A stretch of DNA of 14,451 nucleotides, from positions 1 through 14,451 of the forward strand of contig DJVZ01000009.1 of the NCBI GenBank assembly GCA_002441395.1. Direction: 5' to 3'. Below are positions 8,571 through 14,451 of the stretch, one piece after another. The DNA comes from Spirochaetaceae bacterium UBA6243. Lineage in GTDB: Bacteria; Spirochaetota; Spirochaetia; Treponematales; Rectinemataceae. How positions within the stretch are numbered: position 1 is the first letter of the stretch; each line of letters starts with the position of its first letter. The notes beneath the pieces were generated by a model that saw only the letters and a list, made by a program, of their open reading frames with translations, searched no databases and was not told where the DNA came from. The translations under genes were made by a program, and so were the position numbers.

Positions 8571-9521
8571 GTGGTAGCTGCGGAGTATGATCTTGTGGTC
8601 TGCGCGATCGAGCGTGACTTGCCTGTCCTTGAGATCGCCATACCCTATATGTGGCGATTTTTGGATCCTCGGCATCTCGTTCTTATCGCTTCCTCTCCAT
8701 GTTTAGACAGATTCAGCACAAAATACCACGACGCCGAACACAAGAACGACCTGTGTCTTGTCGATGAGGACAAGGTCGCTCCCGGGCTCACCCTCAACTA
8801 TGTCCGTTCCCTCCTTGCCGCCCGAGGTGCCAACCCTGCGAGAGGAGGATGGTATTTCCAACAGATGCTCAAGCTCTGCTACTCCCTCAATTCAATGGCG
8901 GACGACTACTACCTTGTCTGGGATGCCGATACAATTCCCTTGCGCCCAATGGATTTTTTTGATGAGACGGGCCGGGTGTTTCTTGAAAAGTCGAGTGAAT
9001 TCAACCCATCATATTTTACTACCATGAAGAGACTGATCGGACTGGATAAATCCAAACCATATTCCTTTATCTCTGAACACATGATGTTTGAAAAAACTGT
9101 GGTAACCCAATTGCTTGCTTTGGTTTGTGGGCAGGATGGCCCATCAGGCAAGGTTGTGGCTGAGCGGATAATCTCGGCAATCGATGTGGGTCCCCTCAAT
9201 GCGTCAGGTTTTTCAGAATTCGAGACTTATGGCACCTATGTCATGAGCCATTTCTCCGAACACTATCTGGTACGTGCACTACCCTCCCAACGCCAAGGAG
9301 TCCTGATTTATGGGCGCCAGCCTAAACCGCAAGACTTGTTTGCATTGAGCCGGCGATACTATTGGGCAAGTTTTGAGGCTTGGCCTGTCACTTCGGTAAA
9401 AACAAGGGTCAAGCGTTTTGCGTGGTCCGCGCTTGGCTCTGTAGAGGCCTGGGCGGCACGCAGGCTGGATTCGCATATGTACAAGGAATTTCTGGATATA
9501 ACCAAAAAGGACGAAGCATGA
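8571..9521 (+). CDS. Putative glycosyltransferase, DUF6492-like
   Basis: A 316-aa protein that I place, from remembered motifs, with the DUF6492 group of poorly characterised proteins in glycan loci. Marks counted from GTG 8571: a short Rossmann-like opening YDLVVCAIERDLP, GWYFQQMLKL (93-102), a DxD metal-site candidate in LVWDADTIPL (115-124), SEHMMF (168-173) and FSEFETYGTY (214-223). The WDAD site followed by a hydrophobic proline segment resembles the nucleotide-sugar metal site of GT-A enzymes, so a transferase role is likely. No signal peptide or membrane segment is seen. The longer frame from 8490 is rejected because of the ribosome site at 8560. Its stop overlaps the GT11 ATG (ATGA), placing it between GT25 and GT11 genes in one transcription unit. 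The exact reaction is unknown. Confidence 0.82.
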   Translation: MVAAEYDLVVCAIERDLPVLEIAIPYMWRFLDPRHLVLIASSPCLDRFSTKYHDAEHKNDLCLVDEDKVAPGLTLNYVRSLLAARGANPARGGWYFQQMLKLCYSLNSMADDYYLVWDADTIPLRPMDFFDETGRVFLEKSSEFNPSYFTTMKRLIGLDKSKPYSFISEHMMFEKTVVTQLLALVCGQDGPSGKVVAERIISAIDVGPLNASGFSEFETYGTYVMSHFSEHYLVRALPSQRQGVLIYGRQPKPQDLFALSRRYYWASFEAWPVTSVKTRVKRFAWSALGSVEAWAARRLDSHMYKEFLDITKKDEA

Positions 9522-10453
9522 AAATCGTCAAAGTGTCCGGGGGGCTCGGCAACCAGATGTTCCAGTACGCCTTTGCGCGGGCTCTGGAAGAGCGGACCGG
9601 CGACGAGGTCTACCTCGACCTTTCAACCTATGAATACATGCCGGCGCACAATGGCTTCGAGCTAGACAGGCTGTTCGCCGTACAATACAGGGCGGCGCGG
9701 GAAGAGGACGTCGAGCGTCTGGCGACTCACCCCCGCAACAGTCTCTCGCAGATACGGCGCAAATATTTCACTAAACGGACCCATCACATTGACCGCGTAT
9801 TCCGCTACGATCCGTCGGTATTCGAACTAAAGGGTGACCGCTATTTCGAAGGCTGGTGGCAGAGCGAAAAATACTTCGCGCCATTCGCGGAGAGCCTCCG
9901 TGAGGAGTTCCGCCTTGTCGGTAATCCGGGCGAACGGAATCGACGGTTGGTCGAGACCATGGCTGACATTGGAGCCGGATCGGGTAAAGAAGGTGAAGTG
10001 GCATGCACCGATAAAAGTCATTTCGTCTCGGTTCACGTGCGACGGGGAGACAGCCTTCGGCTGCCGGAAACGCAGGTTTGTACCGAGACCTACTACCGTA
10101 ATGCGTTCTCTCTGGTGAGAGAACGCATCGAGCGGCCTCATTTTCTGGTGTTCTCGGATGACCTTCCCTGGTGCCGCGCCCATTTCGGCCTGGACGCCGC
10201 AGAGGTCACTTTTGTCGATTGGAACCGAGGGTCTGACAGCTGGCGCGACATGTGGCTCATGAGTCGCTGCAGGAGCCACATAATAGCGAACAGCAGCTTT
10301 TCCTGGTGGGGGGCTTGGCTCGATCCGTGTCTCGGGAAACTCGTGGTAGCCCCGGAGCGCTGGTCTCTGGCCTCTCCGGGCAGATTCGCCTATTATCGGT
10401 ATGATTTCGGCGATATAGTTCCCGAAACCTGGGTAAAGGTGCCCTTACACTGA
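9518..10453 (+). CDS. GT11 family alpha-fucosyltransferase
   Basis: Probable alpha-1,2-fucosyltransferase using GDP-fucose, adding fucose to a galactose-type acceptor. The 311-aa length is typical. Seen: the N-terminal GGLGNQMFQYAFARALE (8-24), FEGWWQSEKYF (110-120), the GDP-fucose-binding motif HVRRGD (173-178), FSDDLPWCR (212-220) and NSSFSWWGAWL (258-268). The ATG at 9518 overlaps the preceding TGA and has AAGGA at 9507-9511; the in-frame GTG-type extension back to 9380 would overlap 140 bases of the upstream gene and is rejected. GC content jumps here (67% at 9541-9600). A perfect 12-bp inverted repeat lies in the gene at 10101-10128. No GDP-fucose synthesis genes (gmd, fcl) are in the window. 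Linkage alpha-1,2 is inferred from family. Confidence 0.94.
   Translation: MKIVKVSGGLGNQMFQYAFARALEERTGDEVYLDLSTYEYMPAHNGFELDRLFAVQYRAAREEDVERLATHPRNSLSQIRRKYFTKRTHHIDRVFRYDPSVFELKGDRYFEGWWQSEKYFAPFAESLREEFRLVGNPGERNRRLVETMADIGAGSGKEGEVACTDKSHFVSVHVRRGDSLRLPETQVCTETYYRNAFSLVRERIERPHFLVFSDDLPWCRAHFGLDAAEVTFVDWNRGSDSWRDMWLMSRCRSHIIANSSFSWWGAWLDPCLGKLVVAPERWSLASPGRFAYYRYDFGDIVPETWVKVPLH
10101..10128 (+). repeat. Perfect 12-bp inverted repeat inside the GT11 gene
   Basis: ATGCGTTCTCTC (10101-10112) is the exact reverse complement of GAGAGAACGCAT (10117-10128), with a 4-base TGGT loop. In RNA this would be a stable hairpin. No T-run follows. It codes for part of NAFSLVRERI, so coding constraint is present, but a 24-base perfect match is far above what chance predicts for this position. 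Confidence 0.85.
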
Positions 10454-10515
10454 TGGCAGTGCCTCTGTCCGCGTTCCGGCGCTACCGGGGCATGCTGAAG
10501 GGAGCAGCGCAGTGA
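10453..10515 (+). CDS. Possible 20-codon bridging open frame
   Basis: The GT11 stop TGA (10451-10453) overlaps an ATG (10453-10455) in a TGATG junction. The frame from this ATG encodes 20 residues, with basic FRRYR and a final GAAQ, and ends with a TGA (10513-10515) that overlaps the GTG start of the next GT4 gene (GTGA). The frame therefore exactly fills the 58-base gap between the two genes. A reinitiating ribosome could be handed along it. No family is recognisable and a chance open frame of this length in GC-rich DNA is common, so this is a tentative call. Confidence 0.25.
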   Translation: MAVPLSAFRRYRGMLKGAAQ

Positions 10516-11642
10516 GGATTCTCCACGTCGTGACCAACGCCGACCTGGGCGGGGCGCCGCGCGTCGTCACTGAACTCGCCAACAGGGCGGTGCGGGATGG
10601 TCATATCTGTGCGGCTGCCTCGGTTCCGGCGGGACCGTTCTGGGCACACCTTGATCCTCGCGTCGAACGCATGCCCTTGCGTCATTTGCGCCGGGAAATT
10701 CACCCTGTCCAGGACCCGTCCGCGGTGCTCGAGCTTGTCCGGCTCTTCCGGCGTTGGAAACCCGATATCGTACACCTCCATTCGTCCAAGGCGAGCGTCC
10801 TGGGGCGATTCGCGGCCCTGCTTGCCAATTTCCCCGCAATCCGCCGCATCCCGACCGTCTACACCATTCACGGCTTCGACACCATCCTGAAAACGCACAG
10901 AAAATTCCTGCCGCTGGAACGGATAATGGCGCGCATTACCTCCGCAATTGTTCCGGTCTCGGCCTACGACAGACGGAACCTTGAGGAGGCCGGCATTCAC
11001 GGCAATGTACGGCTCATCCACAATGGCGCGAGCGACCGGTTCGGTATGACGCCGGATCCAGCGGTGACGGAGCGAATCGGAGTGGCCCGGGCTGAAGGCG
11101 CGACGATAGTCCTGAGCATCGCCAGGCTTGAGGCGCCCAAACGTTTCGATCTGTTCCTCGAGGTGGCGCGGGCTTTCGCCGGCACGGGTGCGGGCCAGCC
11201 TGCCGACTCTGCCGCGAAAGTGGCCTTCTTCTGGATCGGCAACGTCCAGTCCATAGATCAGACCAGTCTTCCGCCCAATGTTGAAATGCTCGGCGAAGTG
11301 CCCGAAGCCGGCAACTGCATCAACCTATGCGACGTCTTCCTTCTGCTTTCCGACTACGAGGGACTTCCGATGTCCATTCTGGAGGCCTTATCTTGCGGGA
11401 AGCCAATCGTCGCCTCCGATGTGGGGGGCATAGGCGAGGCGGTGGGCGTGGCGGGTGGCACTGAAGCCGGCATCCTCGTGCCCAATGAGCGCAGCGCAGC
11501 CTCAATGGCGACCGCACGCCTGGTTGGTGATCCGGATCTTCGTGCCCGGCTTGGCGCATCAGCCCGGCGACGCTACGAGCAGGGTTTTTCCGCGGATTCG
11601 ATGTGGCAGGCCTATCTTCGGCTCTACATGGGGCTACGCTGA
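10512..11642 (+). CDS. GT4 family glycosyltransferase
   Basis: Retaining GT-B glycosyltransferase of 376 aa. Seen: NADLGGAPRVVTELA (9-23) at the acceptor side, DIVHLHSSKASVLGR (85-99), TIHGFD (118-123), PVSAYDRR at the domain crossover, Arg205 and Lys210 in ARLEAPKR, and the E-x7-E motif in DYEGLPMSILEALSCGKPIVASDVGG (Glu283, Glu291). It is closest in pattern to GT4 enzymes of capsule and O-antigen loci; substrate unknown. The start is GTG with GAAGGGAG (10497-10504) seven bases upstream. High GC (63% at 10681-10740), as in the GT11 gene before it. An 87-base gap with a promoter-like sequence follows, so this may be the last gene of the upstream unit. Confidence 0.93.
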   Translation: MRILHVVTNADLGGAPRVVTELANRAVRDGHICAAASVPAGPFWAHLDPRVERMPLRHLRREIHPVQDPSAVLELVRLFRRWKPDIVHLHSSKASVLGRFAALLANFPAIRRIPTVYTIHGFDTILKTHRKFLPLERIMARITSAIVPVSAYDRRNLEEAGIHGNVRLIHNGASDRFGMTPDPAVTERIGVARAEGATIVLSIARLEAPKRFDLFLEVARAFAGTGAGQPADSAAKVAFFWIGNVQSIDQTSLPPNVEMLGEVPEAGNCINLCDVFLLLSDYEGLPMSILEALSCGKPIVASDVGGIGEAVGVAGGTEAGILVPNERSAASMATARLVGDPDLRARLGASARRRYEQGFSADSMWQAYLRLYMGLR

Positions 11643-11688
11643 TAATTGTGCTCCATCCATAGTGGCCCCAGTCCGCAAAACGCGGCAA

Positions 11689-11718
11689 TTGATAGATCGC
11701 TTGGGACAGTGATATAGT
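11689..11718 (+). promoter_or_regulatory. Sigma70-like promoter before the phosphotransferase gene
   Basis: TTGATA (11689-11694) and TATAGT (11713-11718) are separated by 18 bases; each hexamer matches the sigma70 consensus at five of six positions. Transcription would begin near 11725, only about five bases before the ATG at 11730, giving a nearly leaderless message. It lies in the 87-base gap 11643-11729. This gap also holds a short CCGC-N5-GCGG hairpin (11673-11685) without a T-run, so no clear terminator. Confidence 0.5.
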
Positions 11719-11729
11719 TGCTGACGATT

Positions 11730-13106
11730 ATGCCACAGAATTTAAAACGCCGGCAATTCTTCATGGTCTTCGTCGATGTGGTTCTGATGTACCTGGCCCT
11801 GGTGCTCGCCCTCGTTGTCAGAAAAGGCACTCTTCTCTCCTCGGATTACCTTTGGGAACATGTCATCCATTTCACCCCGGTATTTGCAATCTGGGTTGTC
11901 ATTTTCTACATTCTCGGCTTTTACAGACTGGACCGGACTTTCAATACCTATAATTATCTTAAGCTCTTCATCAGCGGGCTCCTGGTCGCGGGACTTGCCT
12001 CGGTCATCTCTTTCTATATCAATCCTAACGCGTATATAGCCCCCAAACTGCTCCTCGTTCTGTTGCTCATCATCTATGGCCTGTTGCTGTGGACCTGGCG
12101 CTACTTGTACGAGAAGCTTTGGTCCCAGAATCACAAATACAGAGTCGGCGTGGGTTTTATTGGGGTTACGCAAGAAGTCGGACAAGTCATCAGAGAACTG
12201 AACCGTCACACGCTTGTCGGTCACGATGCGCGGTTCATTTACAGTGAAGACCCCCATGTGCAGACCTTGGACGACAATCTTCCGCTGATCCGCGATTCGG
12301 GCATGATACGCACTACGGTGGAGAAGACCAATGCCGATCTTATCGTCATAGCGGCCGGGCAGAAAGAACTCTCGTCCGAACTCATCAGGGAACTCTACGG
12401 CCTGCTGGACATGAAAGTGCGTTTCATGCGGCTGCCTGATTTCTATGAGATGATCTTCAGGCGCGTCCCCATAAACGCAATCAATGAGTCCTGGTTTCTG
12501 GAAAATATTGATTTGAGGGCGGCGGTGCCCTACGAAACGATCAAGGGGATATTTGACCGGATTCTGGCTTTAATTTTGCTGCTCATCTGCCTGCCTTTTA
12601 TCCCATTCATCGCGCTGGGCATCAAGCTGGAGAGCAAGGGACCCGTATTTTTCAAACAGGAGCGCATGGGTCGCAATGGCAAACCTTTCATGATGATCAA
12701 GTACCGGACCATGCGGGTGGAAGGGAACGACTTTTCCCCCACAGAGAAAGATGACGGGCGCATCACCAGACTTGGCTCCTTCATGAGGGCGACCAGAATT
12801 GATGAAACGCCGCAGGTCCTGAACATTCTGAAGGGTGACATGAGCTTTATCGGACCTCGTCCCGAGCGGCCCGAGATAGCCCGCAAACTGGCCGAGGCAA
12901 TCCCCTATTACCAGCAGCGCCACCTCCTCAAACCCGGCGTCACCGGCTGGGACCAGGTCTGCGGCGAGTATCATTCACCCTCAATCGCCGATACCAAGAA
13001 AAAACTTCAGTACGACCTTTATTATCTCAAGAACATATCATTCTCACTCGATGTCTCGATTTTTTCCAAGACCATCATGACGATGCTCCGGAGGAAAGGG
13101 CGCTGA
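11730..13106 (+). CDS. Polyprenyl-phosphate sugar phosphotransferase (exopolysaccharide initiating enzyme)
   Basis: Starts polysaccharide assembly by moving a sugar-1-phosphate from a nucleotide sugar to undecaprenyl phosphate at the inner membrane. The 458-aa product has the WbaP/PssY-type layout: four N-terminal membrane helices (about 11-30, 48-66, 79-97, 104-123), a nucleotide-binding-like domain with VGVGFIGVTQEVG (139-151), a further hydrophobic segment (278-297), then the catalytic domain with FFKQERMGRNGKPFMMIKYRTM (307-328), the Asp358-Glu359 pair in IDETPQ, SFIGPRPERPE (372-382) and KPGVTGWDQVCGEY (401-414). The transferred sugar is not predictable. The ATG at 11730 is preferred; TTG at 11718 is in frame but would fall inside the promoter's -10 box. 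Neither has a clear ribosome binding site. GC is about 50%, lower than the gene before it. Confidence 0.94.
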   Translation: MPQNLKRRQFFMVFVDVVLMYLALVLALVVRKGTLLSSDYLWEHVIHFTPVFAIWVVIFYILGFYRLDRTFNTYNYLKLFISGLLVAGLASVISFYINPNAYIAPKLLLVLLLIIYGLLLWTWRYLYEKLWSQNHKYRVGVGFIGVTQEVGQVIRELNRHTLVGHDARFIYSEDPHVQTLDDNLPLIRDSGMIRTTVEKTNADLIVIAAGQKELSSELIRELYGLLDMKVRFMRLPDFYEMIFRRVPINAINESWFLENIDLRAAVPYETIKGIFDRILALILLLICLPFIPFIALGIKLESKGPVFFKQERMGRNGKPFMMIKYRTMRVEGNDFSPTEKDDGRITRLGSFMRATRIDETPQVLNILKGDMSFIGPRPERPEIARKLAEAIPYYQQRHLLKPGVTGWDQVCGEYHSPSIADTKKKLQYDLYYLKNISFSLDVSIFSKTIMTMLRRKGR

Positions 13107-13214
13107 GAAGACAGGATAACAATAGAAAAGAGAATTTCAAGTCGAAGGCGATAACTTCTTCATCATGGCGAAATTCATCCCCGAATGAACTGCCTTCCTG
13201 CCGAAAATTTTCGT

Positions 13215-13243
13215 TTGACAGAATAAAAAAGTGACTCTATACT
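13215..13243 (+). promoter_or_regulatory. Sigma70-type promoter of the LacI-family gene
   Basis: TTGACA (13215-13220, full consensus) and TATACT (13238-13243, five of six) with an ideal 17-base spacer that contains an A-rich run. The predicted start of transcription is near 13250, leaving a leader of about 70 bases before the ATG at 13321. This is the clearest promoter in the window. Confidence 0.82.
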
Positions 13244-13284
13244 GTGCGTGTACGTTACCGCAGATGGTTGTACTGTGATTGTAC
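13240..13284 (+). repeat. Two 14-base operator-like direct repeats
   Basis: TACTGTGCGTGTAC (13240-13253) and TACTGTGATTGTAC (13271-13284) agree at 12 of 14 positions and start 31 bases apart, about three helical turns. With one upstream base, the second copy is GTAC-N7-GTAC, a dyad; the first is ATAC-N7-GTAC. Copy one overlaps the -10 box and the transcription start; copy two lies in the leader. The layout fits binding sites for an autoregulating repressor, most simply the LacI-type protein encoded just downstream. Confidence 0.6.
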
Positions 13285-13320
13285 CCGCCTCGGCAAGCAA
13301 CGCAACGGGAAGGGGGCAAC

Positions 13321-14415
13321 ATGACTGTTCGAGAGATTGCGGAGAAAGCGGGTGTCTCGATCGGGACCGTGGACCGAGTCCTGCACAACCGTGGCAGAGT
13401 TTCGCCCAAGACGAAAGCATCAATCCTCGCCATCATCGAGCAATCGGGCTATACGCCCAATCCAATCGCCAGGCACCTGAAGCTCAACAAAAAATATCCT
13501 TTCGCGGTGATTATGCCCGTATCGGATGAAGACTCGGGCTACTGGCGAATCGCGTGCGCCGGAATTCAAAAAGCCCAGAAAGAGCTCGCGGCGTTTGGGG
13601 TGAGCGTCAAGCGCTTCGAGTTCAACCGTTATGTCCGGGCTTCTTTTGCGAAGGCTATGGCATCCTTTGATCCGATGCAGTTTGCCGGTCTGCTCATCGC
13701 TCCTGTCATTCCCGACGAGACCACTGCCCTGCTGAGCCGTCTGCCCGCGAATTACCCTGTCGTCTTCTTCGATGCGCAAATCCCCACCTTCAAACCCCTG
13801 ACCCGCATCGGACAGAATGCCTATCAGAGCGGACTGCTGGCGGGGCGCCTCCTGGAAGCTTTTTCCAGCCGCTCCGGGCCCTATGTCATTGTCGGCACCC
13901 ATAGCGAAGATTATCATATCCGCAGGCGTATCGAAGGCTTCAATGCCTATTTCGAACATCTTGCCTATGAAGTGCACCTTCGGGAATGCTTCGATATCGA
14001 GCACCGCGAAAAACGTGAGCACTTTACCCGTCTCCTGCTACAGGAATTTTCTTCCATTGACGGAGTCTTTGTCACTAATGCCTCGGTCCACGGAATCGCG
14101 GCGGACCTCAATAGGCGGCCGGGCCAAAAGCATATAACGGTGGTAGGCTATGACCTCGTGCCGGAAAACATAAGGCAGATCGAAGCGAGAACCATCGACT
14201 GCATTATCTCCCAACGACAGGAACAGCAGGGCTATCAGGGCATCTACCAGCTGTACCGGTCGGTCGTGCTCGGCCAGTCCGTTGAGCCTGAGATCGAGAT
14301 GCCTATCGATATTCACCTCAGGGAAAATCTGCCGACAGAGTCCCATGGCGAGACGCAAAAGGCCGAGATCCACGTTTCTAAACACAGTGAATCCAGCCTC
14401 TGTGAGGAGGCTTGA
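13321..14415 (+). CDS. LacI family transcriptional regulator
   Basis: Sugar-responsive DNA-binding regulator of 364 aa. The N-terminal helix-turn-helix is TVREIAEKAGVSIGTVDRVL (2-21); the recognition helix has TVDRVLHNRG instead of the canonical TVSRVLN, placing it in a divergent subgroup. The hinge is NPIARHLKLNKK (47-58). Residues about 61-335 form a periplasmic-binding-protein type I effector domain, with FAVIMPVSDEDSGYW (61-75), APVIPDE (127-133), RIGQNAYQSGLLAGRLL (162-178), GVFVTNASVHG (248-258) and VVGYDL (274-279). A polar tail of about 28 residues follows. The ATG at 13321 has AAGGGGG (13310-13316); a TTG at 13279 is in frame but lies in the repeated operator-like element and is rejected. 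The ligand is probably a sugar, unidentified. It has its own promoter and probably controls genes to the right and itself rather than the glycan locus. Confidence 0.93.
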   Translation: MTVREIAEKAGVSIGTVDRVLHNRGRVSPKTKASILAIIEQSGYTPNPIARHLKLNKKYPFAVIMPVSDEDSGYWRIACAGIQKAQKELAAFGVSVKRFEFNRYVRASFAKAMASFDPMQFAGLLIAPVIPDETTALLSRLPANYPVVFFDAQIPTFKPLTRIGQNAYQSGLLAGRLLEAFSSRSGPYVIVGTHSEDYHIRRRIEGFNAYFEHLAYEVHLRECFDIEHREKREHFTRLLLQEFSSIDGVFVTNASVHGIAADLNRRPGQKHITVVGYDLVPENIRQIEARTIDCIISQRQEQQGYQGIYQLYRSVVLGQSVEPEIEMPIDIHLRENLPTESHGETQKAEIHVSKHSESSLCEEA

Positions 14416-14442
14416 GACGATCAAGAAAGATTGATGTTTTAT

Positions 14443-14447
14443 AGGAG
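14443..14447 (+). promoter_or_regulatory. Ribosome binding site of a gene beyond the right edge
   Basis: AGGAG four bases before the window end, 28 bases after the LacI-type stop codon. It suggests another + strand gene beginning just outside the window, probably co-transcribed with the regulator. Confidence 0.45.
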
Positions 14448-14451
14448 TCAC

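Larger units (their letters stand above)
13107..13320 (+). promoter_or_regulatory. Regulator promoter region
   Basis: A 214-base gap between the phosphotransferase and LacI-type genes. The left part (13107-13210) shows no open frame of note and no intrinsic terminator; a 7-bp inverted repeat (GAATTTC 13132-13138, GAAATTC 13170-13176) has a 31-base loop and is weak. The right part holds the promoter at 13215-13243 and the repeated element at 13240-13284, each listed separately, and AAGGGGG (13310-13316) as ribosome binding site. Confidence 0.75.

Noticed and set aside
9380..9517. N-terminal extension of the GT11 gene back to 9380
   Set aside because: It overlaps 140 bases of the upstream gene; the family N-terminus begins exactly at the ATG at 9518 with a ribosome binding site.
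10482..11021. 179-codon open frame on the minus strand
   Set aside because: Antisense to the GT4 gene, which has full motifs; no recognisable domain.
11742..12257. 171-codon open frame on the minus strand
   Set aside because: Its acidic, polar product is the antisense image of the membrane helices of the phosphotransferase.
13132..13176. Inverted repeat GAATTTC/GAAATTC as a terminator
   Set aside because: Only 7 bp, AT-rich, 31-base loop, no T-run.
13279..13320. TTG start for the LacI-type gene
   Set aside because: It lies in the repeated element without a ribosome binding site; the helix-turn-helix begins right after ATG 13321, which has AAGGGGG upstream.
13420..14022. 200-codon open frame on the minus strand
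   Set aside because: Antisense shadow of the LacI-type gene in GC-rich DNA; no family character.
14411..14435. Overlapping short hairpins CTTGA/TCAAG and ATCAA/TTGAT after the LacI-type gene, as terminator or switch
   Set aside because: Five-base stems without GC strength; a ribosome binding site follows at once, so read-through to the next gene is more likely.
1..14451. CRISPR arrays, insertion sequences, tRNA or rRNA genes
   Set aside because: No regularly spaced repeats, transposase motifs or RNA gene patterns were seen; coding sequence fills nearly the whole window.

Overview
This window is part of a bacterial cell-surface polysaccharide locus (O-antigen, capsule or exopolysaccharide), followed by a separate LacI-type regulator. 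Every gene lies on the + strand. The organism is a bacterium, probably Gram-negative. The regulator subtype and the mixed GC content would fit a spirochaete or a similar environmental or host-associated anaerobe. That is a weak inference, because the window holds no rRNA or other taxonomic marker.

Layout. (1) 1-3356: the complete dTDP-L-rhamnose pathway in the order rfbA (5' end cut by the window edge), rfbC, rfbD, rfbB, tightly packed with 4-base start/stop overlaps. (2) 3396-9521: a run of sugar-transfer genes: a large tandem GT2 protein with an extra GT-B-like half, two GT-B (GT4-type) transferases, a GT25-family transferase and a DUF6492-like putative transferase. (3) 9518-11642: a more GC-rich pair, a GT11 alpha-fucosyltransferase and another GT4 enzyme, separated by a 58-base gap that holds a 20-codon open frame. 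(4) 11730-13106: a polyprenyl-phosphate sugar-phosphotransferase that would start the repeat unit on the lipid carrier; a sigma70-like promoter lies just before it. (5) 13107-13320: a promoter region with a clear TTGACA-N17-TATACT promoter and a repeated 14-base element. (6) 13321-14415: a LacI/periplasmic-binding-protein-type sugar-responsive regulator, followed at the right edge by a ribosome binding site for a gene outside the window.

How the genes fit together (inference): the phosphotransferase loads the first sugar phosphate onto undecaprenyl phosphate, the GT2, GT4, GT25, GT11 and DUF6492-type enzymes add rhamnose, galactose- or hexose-type sugars and fucose, and the rfb genes supply dTDP-rhamnose. 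No flippase, polymerase, ABC exporter or GDP-fucose synthesis gene is present, so the locus must extend to the left or rely on genes elsewhere. Base composition changes sharply along the locus (27% GC in sampled lines of the GT2 gene, 63-67% in the GT11/GT4 pair), which suggests modular assembly by transfer. I found no CRISPR array, insertion sequence, tRNA or rRNA. I did not find a convincing new system. The most interesting items are the repeated operator-like element in front of the regulator, a perfect 12-bp inverted repeat inside the fucosyltransferase gene, the fused GT2/half-GT-B protein and the DUF6492-like transferase.
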